Below are positions 34,760 to 42,819 of a stretch of 64,000 nt of DNA, in pieces. How positions within the stretch are numbered: the stretch's first letter is position 1; each line of letters starts with the position of its first letter. The position numbers and the translations under genes were made by a program. The stretch comes from Sva-07 sp963728355 (lineage in GTDB: Bacteria; Actinomycetota; Acidimicrobiia; Acidimicrobiales; Ilumatobacteraceae), in the NCBI GenBank assembly GCA_963728355.1, contig CAVSJQ010000014.1, positions 558,001 to 622,000 on the forward strand. Reading direction: 5' to 3'. The notes under the pieces were generated by a model. That model had not been told where the DNA came from, did no database searches, and saw only the letters and a list, made by a program, of their open reading frames with translations.

Positions 34760-35629
34760 ATGTCCACGTCCTCGTCCGACAACACGTCGGTCCCTCCGAT
34801 CGTCGACGCATCGTGGCTGCGCGAGCGGCTGGCCGGCGATCCGACCATCGCCGTCTGCCACGTCGGTTCCACGATGACCGGCCCCGACCCCGACCAGATC
34901 TACGCCACCGGTCACGTCCCGGGCGCACGGTTCGTGTCGCTCGACGACGTGCTCGCAGATCCTCCGTCGGGCACGGCGGGTCGCCATCCGCTGCCCACCC
35001 CCACCGACTTCGCCCAGGCGCTCGGCGGTCTCGGTGTCGGCGACGACACGACGGTCGTGGCCTACGACGATCGAGGCGGCGCCGTCGCCGGCCGGCTGGT
35101 GTGGATGCTGCGGATCCTCGGGCAGTCGGCGGCGCTGCTCGACGGCGGGATCGAGGCATGGGTCGCCGAGCCGGGGGCGGACGTCGAACTCGGGCCGGCA
35201 CCGGTCACCCCGACGACGCGCACGGTGCTCGACTGGCCCTTGGAGGCGCTCGCCGATGCGATCGACGTCGAGCGTCACCTCGCGCACGGTGGTGTCGTCA
35301 TCGACAGCCGGGACCCCGCCCGGTTCGCCGGCGAGATCGAACCGATCGACCGGGTCGCCGGGCACGTACCAGGGGCGATCAACCTGCTCTACGGCGACAA
35401 CCTGACCAGCGACGGGCGATTCCGGCCCGTCGACGAGCTGCGGTCGCGATTCGCTCCGGCGATCGGCGACGACCGGCCGATCGTGTACTGCGGCTCCGGC
35501 GTCACCGCCTGCCACAACGCGCTCGCGATGGAACAGGCCGGCCTCGGACTTCCACGTGTCTACGTCGGATCGTGGTCCGGCTGGATCGCCGACCCCGACC
35601 GGCCGATCGCCACCGGCACGACTCCATGA
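34760..35629 (+). CDS. Thiosulfate/3-mercaptopyruvate sulfurtransferase (two rhodanese domains)
   Basis: A 289-residue tandem rhodanese. The N-terminal inactive domain shows IYATGHVPGARFVSLDD. The C-terminal domain shows IDSRDPARFAGEIEPIDR, GHVPGAINLLYGD and the active loop VYCGSGVTACHNAL with the catalytic Cys. It transfers sulfane sulfur to cyanide or thiols. It is followed with ATGA overlap by a tiny open frame and then by a TauE/SafE permease, so a sulfur-handling operon is likely. ATG 34760 is preferred; an in-frame ATG at 34739 would add seven residues. Confidence 0.92.
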   Translation: MSTSSSDNTSVPPIVDASWLRERLAGDPTIAVCHVGSTMTGPDPDQIYATGHVPGARFVSLDDVLADPPSGTAGRHPLPTPTDFAQALGGLGVGDDTTVVAYDDRGGAVAGRLVWMLRILGQSAALLDGGIEAWVAEPGADVELGPAPVTPTTRTVLDWPLEALADAIDVERHLAHGGVVIDSRDPARFAGEIEPIDRVAGHVPGAINLLYGDNLTSDGRFRPVDELRSRFAPAIGDDRPIVYCGSGVTACHNALAMEQAGLGLPRVYVGSWSGWIADPDRPIATGTTP

Positions 35630-35724
35630 ACCCCGACGCACCCGACTCGGACTCCACCGTGAACCGCACCGTGAACCCCACTGCGGACTCCACCGCGAAC
35701 TCGCCCGTGAGCCGCACTGCGTGA
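35626..35724 (+). CDS. Possible 32-residue coupled small ORF
   Basis: ATG 35626 overlaps the rhodanese stop (ATGA), and its TGA overlaps the GTG start of the TauE-like gene (GTGA). The peptide is low in complexity, with repeated Asn/Thr/Ser/Pro (STVNRTVNPTADSTAN). It may be a translational relay that carries ribosomes between two genes 92 bp apart rather than a functional peptide. No homology is recognised. Chance is possible in GC-rich DNA. Confidence 0.35.
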   Translation: MNPDAPDSDSTVNRTVNPTADSTANSPVSRTA

Positions 35725-36461
35725 GCGGCACCGAACTCGCGATCATCCTCGCAGCGGTCGTCATCGGCGCGATCGCCAAGGCGATCACCGGGATGGGGCT
35801 CCCACTGATCGCGATCCCGATCGCGTCGCTGTTCGTCGACGTCGACGATGCGATCGTGGTGATCGCCTTCCCCAACGTGCTCGCCAACGCCTTCCTCGCC
35901 GGCCGGGAGCGCTCGAGCTACCCCGCGACCCGCGACCTGCCGACACTCGCCATCGCCGGCGTGGCCGGTGCGATCGCCGGCACGTTGTTGCTCGTCAACA
36001 TCCCCGAACGGCCGCTGGTGATCGCCGTCATCGTCGCGATCGTCGGCTACGTCGTGCTGTTCTTCGCCCATCCCGAACTCCGTGTCGGCCCCGCACGATC
36101 ACGACGGCTGGCGCCGGTCGTCGGCGGCGTCGCAGGCGTGTTCCAGGGAGCGGTCGGCATCTCGGGGCCGATCGTCGGGTCGTGGATCCACAGCTATCGA
36201 CTGCCCCGCAGCGCGCACATCCTCTCGGTCACCTCGTTGTTCTTCATCACCGGGCTGGCGCAACTGGTCGTCCTGATCGGATCCGGCGAGCTGTCGGGAC
36301 GCATCGTCGCCACCGTGCTCGCCTGCGTGCCCGTCTTCGCCGCGATCCCGATCGGCACCCGGCTGCGCAACTCGGTGTCGGTGCGGGGGTTCGATCTGGC
36401 GATCGTGGGGATGCTGATGGTGTCGGCGATCGCACTGTCGATCCAGACGTTCTTGCAGTAA
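35721..36461 (+). CDS. TauE/SafE family sulfite/anion exporter-like permease
   Basis: A 246-residue membrane protein of about eight hydrophobic helices. Features are the N-terminal AKAITGMGLPLIAIPIASL and mid-protein VAGVFQGAVGISGPIVGSW, the two half-repeats of TauE/SafE transporters. Placement right after the rhodanese supports export or uptake of a sulfur oxyanion or sulfonate product. GTG 35721 is the start, coupled by GTGA overlap to the preceding small ORF. The longer frame upstream is out-of-frame rhodanese sequence. Confidence 0.88.
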   Translation: MSGTELAIILAAVVIGAIAKAITGMGLPLIAIPIASLFVDVDDAIVVIAFPNVLANAFLAGRERSSYPATRDLPTLAIAGVAGAIAGTLLLVNIPERPLVIAVIVAIVGYVVLFFAHPELRVGPARSRRLAPVVGGVAGVFQGAVGISGPIVGSWIHSYRLPRSAHILSVTSLFFITGLAQLVVLIGSGELSGRIVATVLACVPVFAAIPIGTRLRNSVSVRGFDLAIVGMLMVSAIALSIQTFLQ

Positions 36462-36481
36462 CCTGACCCACGACAACAACC

Positions 36482-36568
36482 ACATGGGGAGCTCGCTGGA
36501 CCGGCGGGCTGAGAGGGTGACCGCCGTCATCGACCCGAGAACCTGATCCGGGTAATGCCGGCGGAGGA
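36482..36568 (+). promoter_or_regulatory. TPP riboswitch (THI element)
   Basis: Conserved aptamer pieces are present in order: GGGGAGC at the 5' side, GGGCTGAGAGGGTGACC in the middle (the CTGAGA pyrimidine-sensor helix), and ACCTGATCCGGGTAATGCCG (36541-36560), the thi-box. The Shine-Dalgarno GGAGGA (36563-36568) is continuous with the 3' strand of the closing helix and lies 4 bases before the GTG of thiN. No separate terminator fits, so ligand binding most simply blocks translation initiation. Confidence 0.93.
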
Positions 36569-36571
36569 ATC

Positions 36572-37336
36572 GTGAACGAACACATCGTCATCATCACCGG
36601 GGCTTCACCCCTCGACGCCGACCTGGTAACCCGACTCCGCAGCGAGTCGACCGAGCACACCGTGTGGATGGCCGTCGACGGCGGCCTCGACCATGCGTTG
36701 GCCGCCGGACTCGAACCCACACATCTCGTCGGCGACCTCGACTCCGTCACCGAGGAGGGGCTGGCTTGGGCGGCGCGCAACGCCGACATCTCGCGCCATC
36801 CCACCGACAAGGACCAGACCGACACCGAGCTCGCCCTGACCCTCGCATCCAAGTTCGACCCCGAACGGATCACGCTCGTGGGCGGCGGCGACCGCCTCGA
36901 CCACACCATTGCCGGGATCGGCGCACTCGGCGCGCTGCGGCTCACGAGCGTCCCGGTACTCGACGGATGGTGGGACGGCCAGCACGTCCGTGTCCTGCAC
37001 GGTCCCGGGTCGGCGACGCTGCATCTCGTTGCGGGCTCGACGCTGTCGGTGCTCGCGCTGCACGGAACGTGCGCCCGGGTCACCCTGTCGGGCGCCCGGT
37101 GGGACCTCGACCAGTTCGACCTGGAGCCGTTGGTGGGCATGGGCGTCAGCAACGAGGTCCCGGACGGCGCTGGCGCATCGGCCCCGATCGAGGTCACGTT
37201 GGCAGGTGGCGTCCTGACGATCTTCGATGATCCCGCCCCCGACCCCCCACCCGACGAGGTCCCGGCGATGAGCGACCAGCCCGGACGGTTCGCTCACCGC
37301 ACCGGCAACGACGACCACGAGACGCCCGAGCGATGA
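36572..37336 (+). CDS. thiN: Thiamine pyrophosphokinase
   Basis: A 254-residue enzyme that converts thiamine plus ATP to thiamine diphosphate. Family motifs are VWMAVDGGLDHALAAGL, LVGDLDSVTEEG, the ATP/Mg loop HPTDKDQTDTELALTLA and GGGDRLDHTIAGIGAL. It starts at GTG directly after the TPP riboswitch. The last 25 or so residues after PDPPPDEVPA are encoded by a 38-bp-family palindrome and its spacer (MSDQPGRFAHR), so they are unlikely to be part of the fold. The stop overlaps thiB (ATGA). This is a salvage gene at the head of a thiamine uptake operon. Confidence 0.93.
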   Translation: MNEHIVIITGASPLDADLVTRLRSESTEHTVWMAVDGGLDHALAAGLEPTHLVGDLDSVTEEGLAWAARNADISRHPTDKDQTDTELALTLASKFDPERITLVGGGDRLDHTIAGIGALGALRLTSVPVLDGWWDGQHVRVLHGPGSATLHLVAGSTLSVLALHGTCARVTLSGARWDLDQFDLEPLVGMGVSNEVPDGAGASAPIEVTLAGGVLTIFDDPAPDPPPDEVPAMSDQPGRFAHRTGNDDHETPER

Positions 37337-37369
37337 GCGAAAAGCCCGTATCAGGGCGGTTCGCTCATC
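37267..37369 (+). repeat. 38-bp palindrome doublet B, embedded in coding sequence at the thiN-thiB junction
   Basis: Unit 1 is 37267-37298, shortened to 32 bp with a decayed right end. Unit 2 is 37332-37369, a full 38 bp. The gap is 33 bp instead of 23. Both units have the same orientation. Unit 1 and the gap encode the C-terminal tail of thiamine pyrophosphokinase. Unit 2 contains the stop of thiN and the ATG of thiB, and encodes the first 12 residues of ThiB. Confidence 0.88.
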
Positions 37370-38481
37370 GCTTCGGGTGGGGCGCGCTGGGGGCGGCGAT
37401 CGTCACCGTTGCGCTGGTCGCCTGCGGAAGCGACGACGACGGCGCAGCCGGCTCCGCGACGACGTCCCCCGCGATCACCACGCCCGCACCCGCGGAGACG
37501 ATCACGCTCGTCACGTACGACTCGTTCCCGGAAGCCGACACGTCGCTCAACGACGCATTGGCGGCGTTCAGTGCCGAGACCGGCATCGACGTCGAGATCC
37601 TCGTCGCCGGTGATGCCGGCACGATGCTGTCGAAGGCGGCACTGACCGCCGGGAACCCCGAGGGCGACGTCATGTGGGGCATCGACAACACGCTGCTGTC
37701 GCGGGCGATCGCCGAAGACGTGTTCGAGCCGTATCTCGCCGCCCCCGTCGAGGACGGGTCGGTGGAGATCCGCGAGGAGTTCCTCGAGCTGGCGCCGAAC
37801 AACGAGGCGACACCGGTCGACTATGGCGACGTGTGCGTCAACTACGACATCGGTTGGTACGCCGAACGCGACCTCGAGCCACCATCGACCTTCGCCGACC
37901 TGGCCGATCCTGCATACGCCGGCCAACTGGTGGTCGAGAACCCCGCGACGTCGTCGCCCGGCCTGGCGTTCCTGCTCGCCACGATCCACGAGTACGGCCT
38001 GGAGGGCTGGCAGGGCTACTGGAGCCGGCTCGGCGAGAACGGCGTCGAGGTCGTCGACGGCTGGACCGAGGCGTACTACGAGCGGTTCACGTGGGCCGGA
38101 GGAGGTCCGACGCCGATGGTGGTCAGCTACGGATCCAGCCCACCCGCCGAGGTGATCTTCGCCGAACCGCCGCGGGACGATGCCCCGACCGGCGTGATCG
38201 AGGACACCTGCTTCCGCCAGGTCGAGTTCGCCGGCGTGTTGCGCGGCACCGAGTCGCCGGAGGCCGCCCGCCGGTTGGTCGACTTCCTCGTGTCGGAACC
38301 GTTCCAGCGTGAGCTCGCCCTCAACCTGTTCGTCTACCCGGTCAACCAGGCGGTCGACCTGCCACCCCAGTTCGTCGACTTCGCCGTCGTGCCGGAGACG
38401 TCGCGCTCGCTCGACCCCGCCCTCATCGACGCCGAACGCTCGACGTGGATCGACGAGTGGACGGAGCTGGTGCTCGGGTGA
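37333..38481 (+). CDS. thiB: Thiamine ABC transporter substrate-binding lipoprotein
   Basis: A 382-residue periplasmic-type binding protein: ITLVTYDSFPEADTSLNDAL, later GNPEGDVMWGIDNTLLSRAI and TPVDYGDVCVNYDIGWY, as in ThiB. The lipobox ends at Cys31 (VALVAC). The only usable start is ATG 37333, inside a 38-bp palindrome, and the repeat-encoded MSEKPVSGRFAHR forms the charged n-region of the signal peptide. No other ATG/GTG/TTG occurs in frame before the hydrophobic core. The stop overlaps thiP (GTGA). It captures thiamine outside the membrane for ThiP-ThiQ. Confidence 0.92.
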   Translation: MSEKPVSGRFAHRFGWGALGAAIVTVALVACGSDDDGAAGSATTSPAITTPAPAETITLVTYDSFPEADTSLNDALAAFSAETGIDVEILVAGDAGTMLSKAALTAGNPEGDVMWGIDNTLLSRAIAEDVFEPYLAAPVEDGSVEIREEFLELAPNNEATPVDYGDVCVNYDIGWYAERDLEPPSTFADLADPAYAGQLVVENPATSSPGLAFLLATIHEYGLEGWQGYWSRLGENGVEVVDGWTEAYYERFTWAGGGPTPMVVSYGSSPPAEVIFAEPPRDDAPTGVIEDTCFRQVEFAGVLRGTESPEAARRLVDFLVSEPFQRELALNLFVYPVNQAVDLPPQFVDFAVVPETSRSLDPALIDAERSTWIDEWTELVLG

Positions 38482-40082
38482 ACCGCCTGCCCCGGTGGCT
38501 GCTCGTCGCACTGGCGATCGGGCCGACGCTGGGGTTGGCGGTGTTCTACGCGTGGCCCTTCGCCACGCTCCTGGTCGAAGCGGTGACCACCACGGCGATC
38601 GCCGACACCGTCGGCCGGGCGTCGACGTGGGACGTCATCTGGTTCACCGCGTGGCAGGCGGTCGTGTCGACCGTGCTGACCATCGGCGTCGGGCTGGCGC
38701 CCGCCTACGTGCTCGCCCGTTTCGAGTTCCTCGGCCGCACGGTGCTCGTCGGGCTGCTGACGGCGATGTTCGTGCTGCCGACCGTGGTGATGGGGGCCGC
38801 CTTCCTGGCCCTGCTGCCCGATGCGCTCGACCGCACGGTGTGGGCGGTGATCGGCGCCCACGTCGTGTTCAACCTGGCGGTGGTCGTCCGCGTGGTCGGC
38901 TCGCTGTGGGAACACCTGCCGACCGACATGGAGGCGGCGGCGGCCACGCTCGGCGCCTCTCGCTGGCAGGTCGTCACACAGATCTCGCTCCCGCTCGTGC
39001 GCCCCGCCGTGGCCGCCGCCGCGACGATCGTGTTCCTGTTCACGTTCACCTCCTACGGCGTGATCCGGATCCTCGCCGCACCGGGCACGCGCACGATCGA
39101 AGTCGAGGTGTGGCGGCGAGCGACACAGCTCGGCGACATCGGTGGCGCGGCCGTGCTGGCCATCCTCCAGCTGGCCGCCCTGATCGCGATCGTGACGTGG
39201 TCGACGGTGGCGCAGCGTCGCCATGCCCGCGCGATCGGCCTGCTGGCGACCTCCGCTCGTCGGTGCGCCCGCGCGGCTGGTGAGCGTCGCTTCGTCGCGG
39301 TCGTCGCCGGACTGTCCGCGCTCATCGCCGCCGCTCCCCTGGCGGCGCTCGTCGTGCGTTCGTTCTCGACGCCGACGGGGTGGTCGACGACCGCGTGGAC
39401 CGATCTCGGCGCGGCGGAGATCCGACCGGGCATCCGCATCGGGATCGACCCGGGCGACGCCATCGTGAACTCGCTGACCAACGCCGCGTGGGCCACGTCG
39501 TTCGCGGTGGTGATCGGCGCGCTCGCCAGCCTTGCCATCGTCGCCGCCGGGCGTGCCGGCCGTGCCCTCGACGGCGGGCTGATGCTGCCGCTCGCCACCT
39601 CGGCGGTGACGGTCGGCTTCGGCATGTTGATCACGTTCGACACCGACCCGGTCGACTGGCGGGCCTCGTGGTGGCTGGTGCCGGTCGGTCATGCGTTGAT
39701 CGCCGTGCCGTTCGTCGTGCGGACCTGTGTGGGCGTGCTGCGCTCGGTCGACCCGTCGATGGCCGACGCCGCCGCCACGCTCGGCGCGTCGCCGACGCGC
39801 GCGTGGACGACGACGGTGGTGCCGTACCTGTGGCGGCCGCTCGCGGTCGGCGCAGCGCTGGCGGCGGCGATCTCGCTCGGGGAGTTCGGCGCCACGAGCT
39901 TCCTGTCGCGGTCGGGCGGCGAGACCATGCCGATCGCGATCGAACGACTCCTCGGGCGCACCGGCTCGGCGCTCCAGGCGCAGGGCTTCGTGCTGGCCAC
40001 GCTGCTCGCCGCAACGACGGTGATCCTCGTCGTGATCGTGGAACGTCTGCAGTCGCCTCCCGTTCGCCGGGCCGGCTCGTGA
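38478..40082 (+). CDS. thiP: Thiamine ABC transporter permease
   Basis: A 534-residue membrane protein made of two fused permease halves. Each carries an EAA-type loop: DMEAAAATLGASRWQVVTQI near residue 155 and SMADAAATLGASPTRAWTTT near residue 435. About 12 hydrophobic helices are visible. The length and duplicated structure match ThiP. The start GTG 38478 overlaps thiB and the stop overlaps thiQ, both by four bases, so the operon is tightly coupled and controlled by the upstream TPP riboswitch. Confidence 0.93.
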   Translation: MNRLPRWLLVALAIGPTLGLAVFYAWPFATLLVEAVTTTAIADTVGRASTWDVIWFTAWQAVVSTVLTIGVGLAPAYVLARFEFLGRTVLVGLLTAMFVLPTVVMGAAFLALLPDALDRTVWAVIGAHVVFNLAVVVRVVGSLWEHLPTDMEAAAATLGASRWQVVTQISLPLVRPAVAAAATIVFLFTFTSYGVIRILAAPGTRTIEVEVWRRATQLGDIGGAAVLAILQLAALIAIVTWSTVAQRRHARAIGLLATSARRCARAAGERRFVAVVAGLSALIAAAPLAALVVRSFSTPTGWSTTAWTDLGAAEIRPGIRIGIDPGDAIVNSLTNAAWATSFAVVIGALASLAIVAAGRAGRALDGGLMLPLATSAVTVGFGMLITFDTDPVDWRASWWLVPVGHALIAVPFVVRTCVGVLRSVDPSMADAAATLGASPTRAWTTTVVPYLWRPLAVGAALAAAISLGEFGATSFLSRSGGETMPIAIERLLGRTGSALQAQGFVLATLLAATTVILVVIVERLQSPPVRRAGS

Positions 40083-40759
40083 ACGACCACCCAGGCCTCG
40101 CCGTCGAGCACGTCACGGTGTCGTTCCCCGTTCCTCGCGCCCAGGTCGCCGAGCACGGCAACCAGCGCACCGGCCAGGTCCTCGATGACGTGACGCTGTC
40201 GGTGCCCGCCGGCGACGTGGTCGCGCTGCTCGGGCCGTCGGGCAGCGGCAAGAGCACCCTGCTCCGGGTGATCGCCGGGCTCATCTCGCCGGACACCGGC
40301 CGCGTGCTCGTCCACGGTGTCGAGGTCACCGATCGGCCCACACATCGGCGCGGGGTCGGCATGGTGTTCCAGGACAACCAGCTGTTCCCGCACCTGTCGG
40401 TGCTGGACAACGTGGCCTTCGGCCCGAAGATGGCCGGGGTCACACGTACCGAGCGCGCCGAGCGGGCCTCGCGGTGGCTTCGCCGGGTGGGGTTGGCCGG
40501 ATTCGAGCAGCGGCGCGTCACCGACCTGTCCGGCGGCGAGGCCAAGCGCGTGGCGCTGGCGCGGTCGCTCGCAGCCGAGCCCGCCGTCGTCCTGCTCGAC
40601 GAACCGCTCACCGGCCTCGACCGCGAACTCCACGACCGGCTCGCCGACGAACTCGGCACGTTGCTGCGAGATGCCCACGTGACCACCGTGCTCGTCACCC
40701 ACGATCGCGACGAGGCCGACACGATCGCGGACCGCATGGTGCAACTGGCCGATCTCTGA
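40079..40759 (+). CDS. thiQ: Thiamine ABC transporter ATPase
   Basis: A 226-residue ABC ATPase with Walker A GPSGSGKSTLL, Q-loop FQDNQLFP, signature LSGGEAKRVALARSLA, Walker B VVLLDEPLTGLD and the switch His in LVTHDRDEA. As the last gene of the thiN-thiB-thiP-thiQ operon it powers thiamine import. GTG 40079 overlaps the thiP stop. Confidence 0.93.
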   Translation: MNDHPGLAVEHVTVSFPVPRAQVAEHGNQRTGQVLDDVTLSVPAGDVVALLGPSGSGKSTLLRVIAGLISPDTGRVLVHGVEVTDRPTHRRGVGMVFQDNQLFPHLSVLDNVAFGPKMAGVTRTERAERASRWLRRVGLAGFEQRRVTDLSGGEAKRVALARSLAAEPAVVLLDEPLTGLDRELHDRLADELGTLLRDAHVTTVLVTHDRDEADTIADRMVQLADL

Positions 40760-40811
40760 CGTTCCGTTCTCGTCCTTCCGTTCTCGCCCTGCACGCGCCC
40801 ACTGCCGGGTC

Positions 40812-41087
40812 ATGAACGCAACCCCGAACCAACTCCGACAACGGGCACTCCACCTGCGCCGACTCGCCGAGACCATCGAGGCATCACCCGTCATGCGGCT
40901 CGACCGGCACAGCGACGTCGACACGTGGCGCGGCCCGCGGCCGGAGCTGTGTCGGGCCACGCTGGCGGCCAACCAACACCAGCTCCATGCCGCCGCTGAC
41001 GACCTGCGCTGGCACGCCTACCGCTTGGAGCAGCGGGCGGAGGAACTCGACGCCGTCGCGCGCGCCCAGGTCGGCCTGGCCGGCTGA
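40812..41087 (+). CDS. WXG100-like small helical protein
   Basis: A 91-residue, highly charged helical protein. A helix of about 30 residues leads to a turn with Trp39-Arg40-Gly41 (DTWRGP), followed by a second long helix (AANQHQLHAAADDLRWHAYRL). This helix-WxG-helix plan and the length near 100 are those of WXG100/Esx proteins secreted by type VII systems. A YxxxD/E-type signal is visible only weakly (YRLEQRAEE). The next gene begins one base after its stop, so the pair is almost certainly cotranscribed. No ESX ATPase or membrane gene is in the window. Confidence 0.65.
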   Translation: MNATPNQLRQRALHLRRLAETIEASPVMRLDRHSDVDTWRGPRPELCRATLAANQHQLHAAADDLRWHAYRLEQRAEELDAVARAQVGLAG

Positions 41088-41088
41088 C

Positions 41089-42756
41089 ATGGAGGCCGGA
41101 TACGAGCCGGCGCGGCTGCACCAGTTGGTGCGTCGCACGGCAGAGGCGATCGATCAGCTCGCCGACGTCGTGTCGGCCGATCCGGCGGCGGAGGAGGCGA
41201 TGCGCGCCGTACGGCTCACGCGTCACAACCTCGAGGACCACTGGATGCCGGCATTGCGCGACATCGAACGCAGCGATGCCATGGTCCGCTGGCGCGCAAA
41301 CCGGCTCGGTCAGATCGGCGTGCGGTCGCCGGCGCCGTTCTCCCGGTCGCTTCCCGACCACCTGACATCGGACCCGGCGTCGATGTCGGAGGAGGACGGC
41401 GCACTGCTCGGCGCACTCGACCTCCTCGAACGGCGCGCGCTCAGCGACGACCTGGGTCGAAGCACACCGACAGACGTCGAGCTCGTCCCGCTCGCTCGGC
41501 GGCTCGCCTCACGAGTCCGGCGAGACGACACCTTCGCCGACGAGCTGGTCGAGCTGTCGGTGTCGAACATGCAGATCGCCCGACTGCTCGGCGAAGCCAG
41601 GTTCCCGTCGTGGTTCGCGTCCGCCGTGGTGCGTCGGATGGCAGCACCCAACGGGCCGGACACCGGCGTCGACCGCGACCGGTACGCGGCATCGTTGAGC
41701 ATCGCGCTGTCGAGCCTCGCCCGGGACCCGACCGCATGTCTCGATCTGCTGCTCGACGAGCCGACGGCTCACGCTCTGGCATCGTGGCACGCTCTCGACA
41801 CCGCGATGCTGGCCGACTTCGTCGTCAGCGGCCTGCACGGCGCCGTCGCCGTCGACCCGGAACGACTCGACGACGGCTACCGGGTACTGCGGTTCCTGAC
41901 TCGTGCGGCGAACGGCCCGCTCGACGGTGGGATGAGTTCCGGCATGGCGCTCGGACTCTCGACCTCCCTCGCCGGCTACATCGACACGCTCGCCCCCTCC
42001 GTCCGCCAGGAGGGGACGACGCCCGTGGTCGTCCGTGCGGTCGACCCACCGATCGAGTTGGGCACCTACGACGACCTCGTGGATCTGTTCGGTTCGCTGC
42101 TGCGTGTCCCGGAGGCGCAGGCCGCGCTCGGAACGGTGCTGGCCGCCTACACCTTCGAGACGTTCGAGCGGGTCGGCGCCGACGCGGCCAGCCGTCCGGA
42201 CGCGACCTATGTGGCGCAGTTCGCCGACCTGGTCGGCGACGCCAGCCGCGCCGAGCAGGTCGAGCTGGTGATGGCGGCAGCGGCCGAGGAGGCCCGGCGC
42301 CGCCGGCTGGGGGGCTTGGTCGGCTTCGGCGTGAGTGCAGCGCTGCTGGCGGGCGGAGCGAGTGCGGTTGCCCGGTCGGTCGCCAGCCAAGCGGTGAGGA
42401 TGGCCACGAGCTGGGCGGCGCGGGTGGAACCCGATCGGCTGACCGACTCGCAGATCCCGGCGCACACGTACGATCTGATCACGGTGGCAGCGGTCACGGT
42501 CGTGGCGTCGGACCCGGCGGTGCGGCGGGTGGCCGGCCTCGGCGGGGTGACCCCGGCAGAGTGGTCGCAGGTGCGACGGCGCCTACACGCGATCGAGCAG
42601 CACGACGTTCCCGGCGAACGAATGTCGGCGGTCGGAGATCTCGACCACTGGATCGAGACCGGCGTCCCGGCCCTGGCCGCCTACCTCCTGGAGATTCGAT
42701 CGATGCCCGGCATGCACGAGCTCACCGAGGGCCGCAACGCCGTCCGGACCGACTGA
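41089..42756 (+). CDS. Large partner of the WXG100-like protein, unknown function (DUF6571-like features)
   Basis: A 555-residue, mostly helical protein. I see no catalytic domain. A segment SSLARDPTACLDLLLDEPTA followed by helices and an ANGPLDGGMSSGMALGLSTS stretch recalls the large WXG-associated proteins of actinobacteria that follow small Esx-like genes. A hydrophobic Gly/Ala helix (VGFGVSAALLAGGASAVA, about residue 410) could insert in or cross a membrane. There is no signal peptide, which fits either cytosol or type VII export as a heterodimer. Toxin activity cannot be asserted. Confidence 0.55.
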   Translation: MEAGYEPARLHQLVRRTAEAIDQLADVVSADPAAEEAMRAVRLTRHNLEDHWMPALRDIERSDAMVRWRANRLGQIGVRSPAPFSRSLPDHLTSDPASMSEEDGALLGALDLLERRALSDDLGRSTPTDVELVPLARRLASRVRRDDTFADELVELSVSNMQIARLLGEARFPSWFASAVVRRMAAPNGPDTGVDRDRYAASLSIALSSLARDPTACLDLLLDEPTAHALASWHALDTAMLADFVVSGLHGAVAVDPERLDDGYRVLRFLTRAANGPLDGGMSSGMALGLSTSLAGYIDTLAPSVRQEGTTPVVVRAVDPPIELGTYDDLVDLFGSLLRVPEAQAALGTVLAAYTFETFERVGADAASRPDATYVAQFADLVGDASRAEQVELVMAAAAEEARRRRLGGLVGFGVSAALLAGGASAVARSVASQAVRMATSWAARVEPDRLTDSQIPAHTYDLITVAAVTVVASDPAVRRVAGLGGVTPAEWSQVRRRLHAIEQHDVPGERMSAVGDLDHWIETGVPALAAYLLEIRSMPGMHELTEGRNAVRTD

Positions 42757-42819
42757 TCGAGACATCACCGTCGAGCTCGCCCGCGAGTAGCGACGCACCT
42801 GCCGTGGCAGTCTGTCTGC

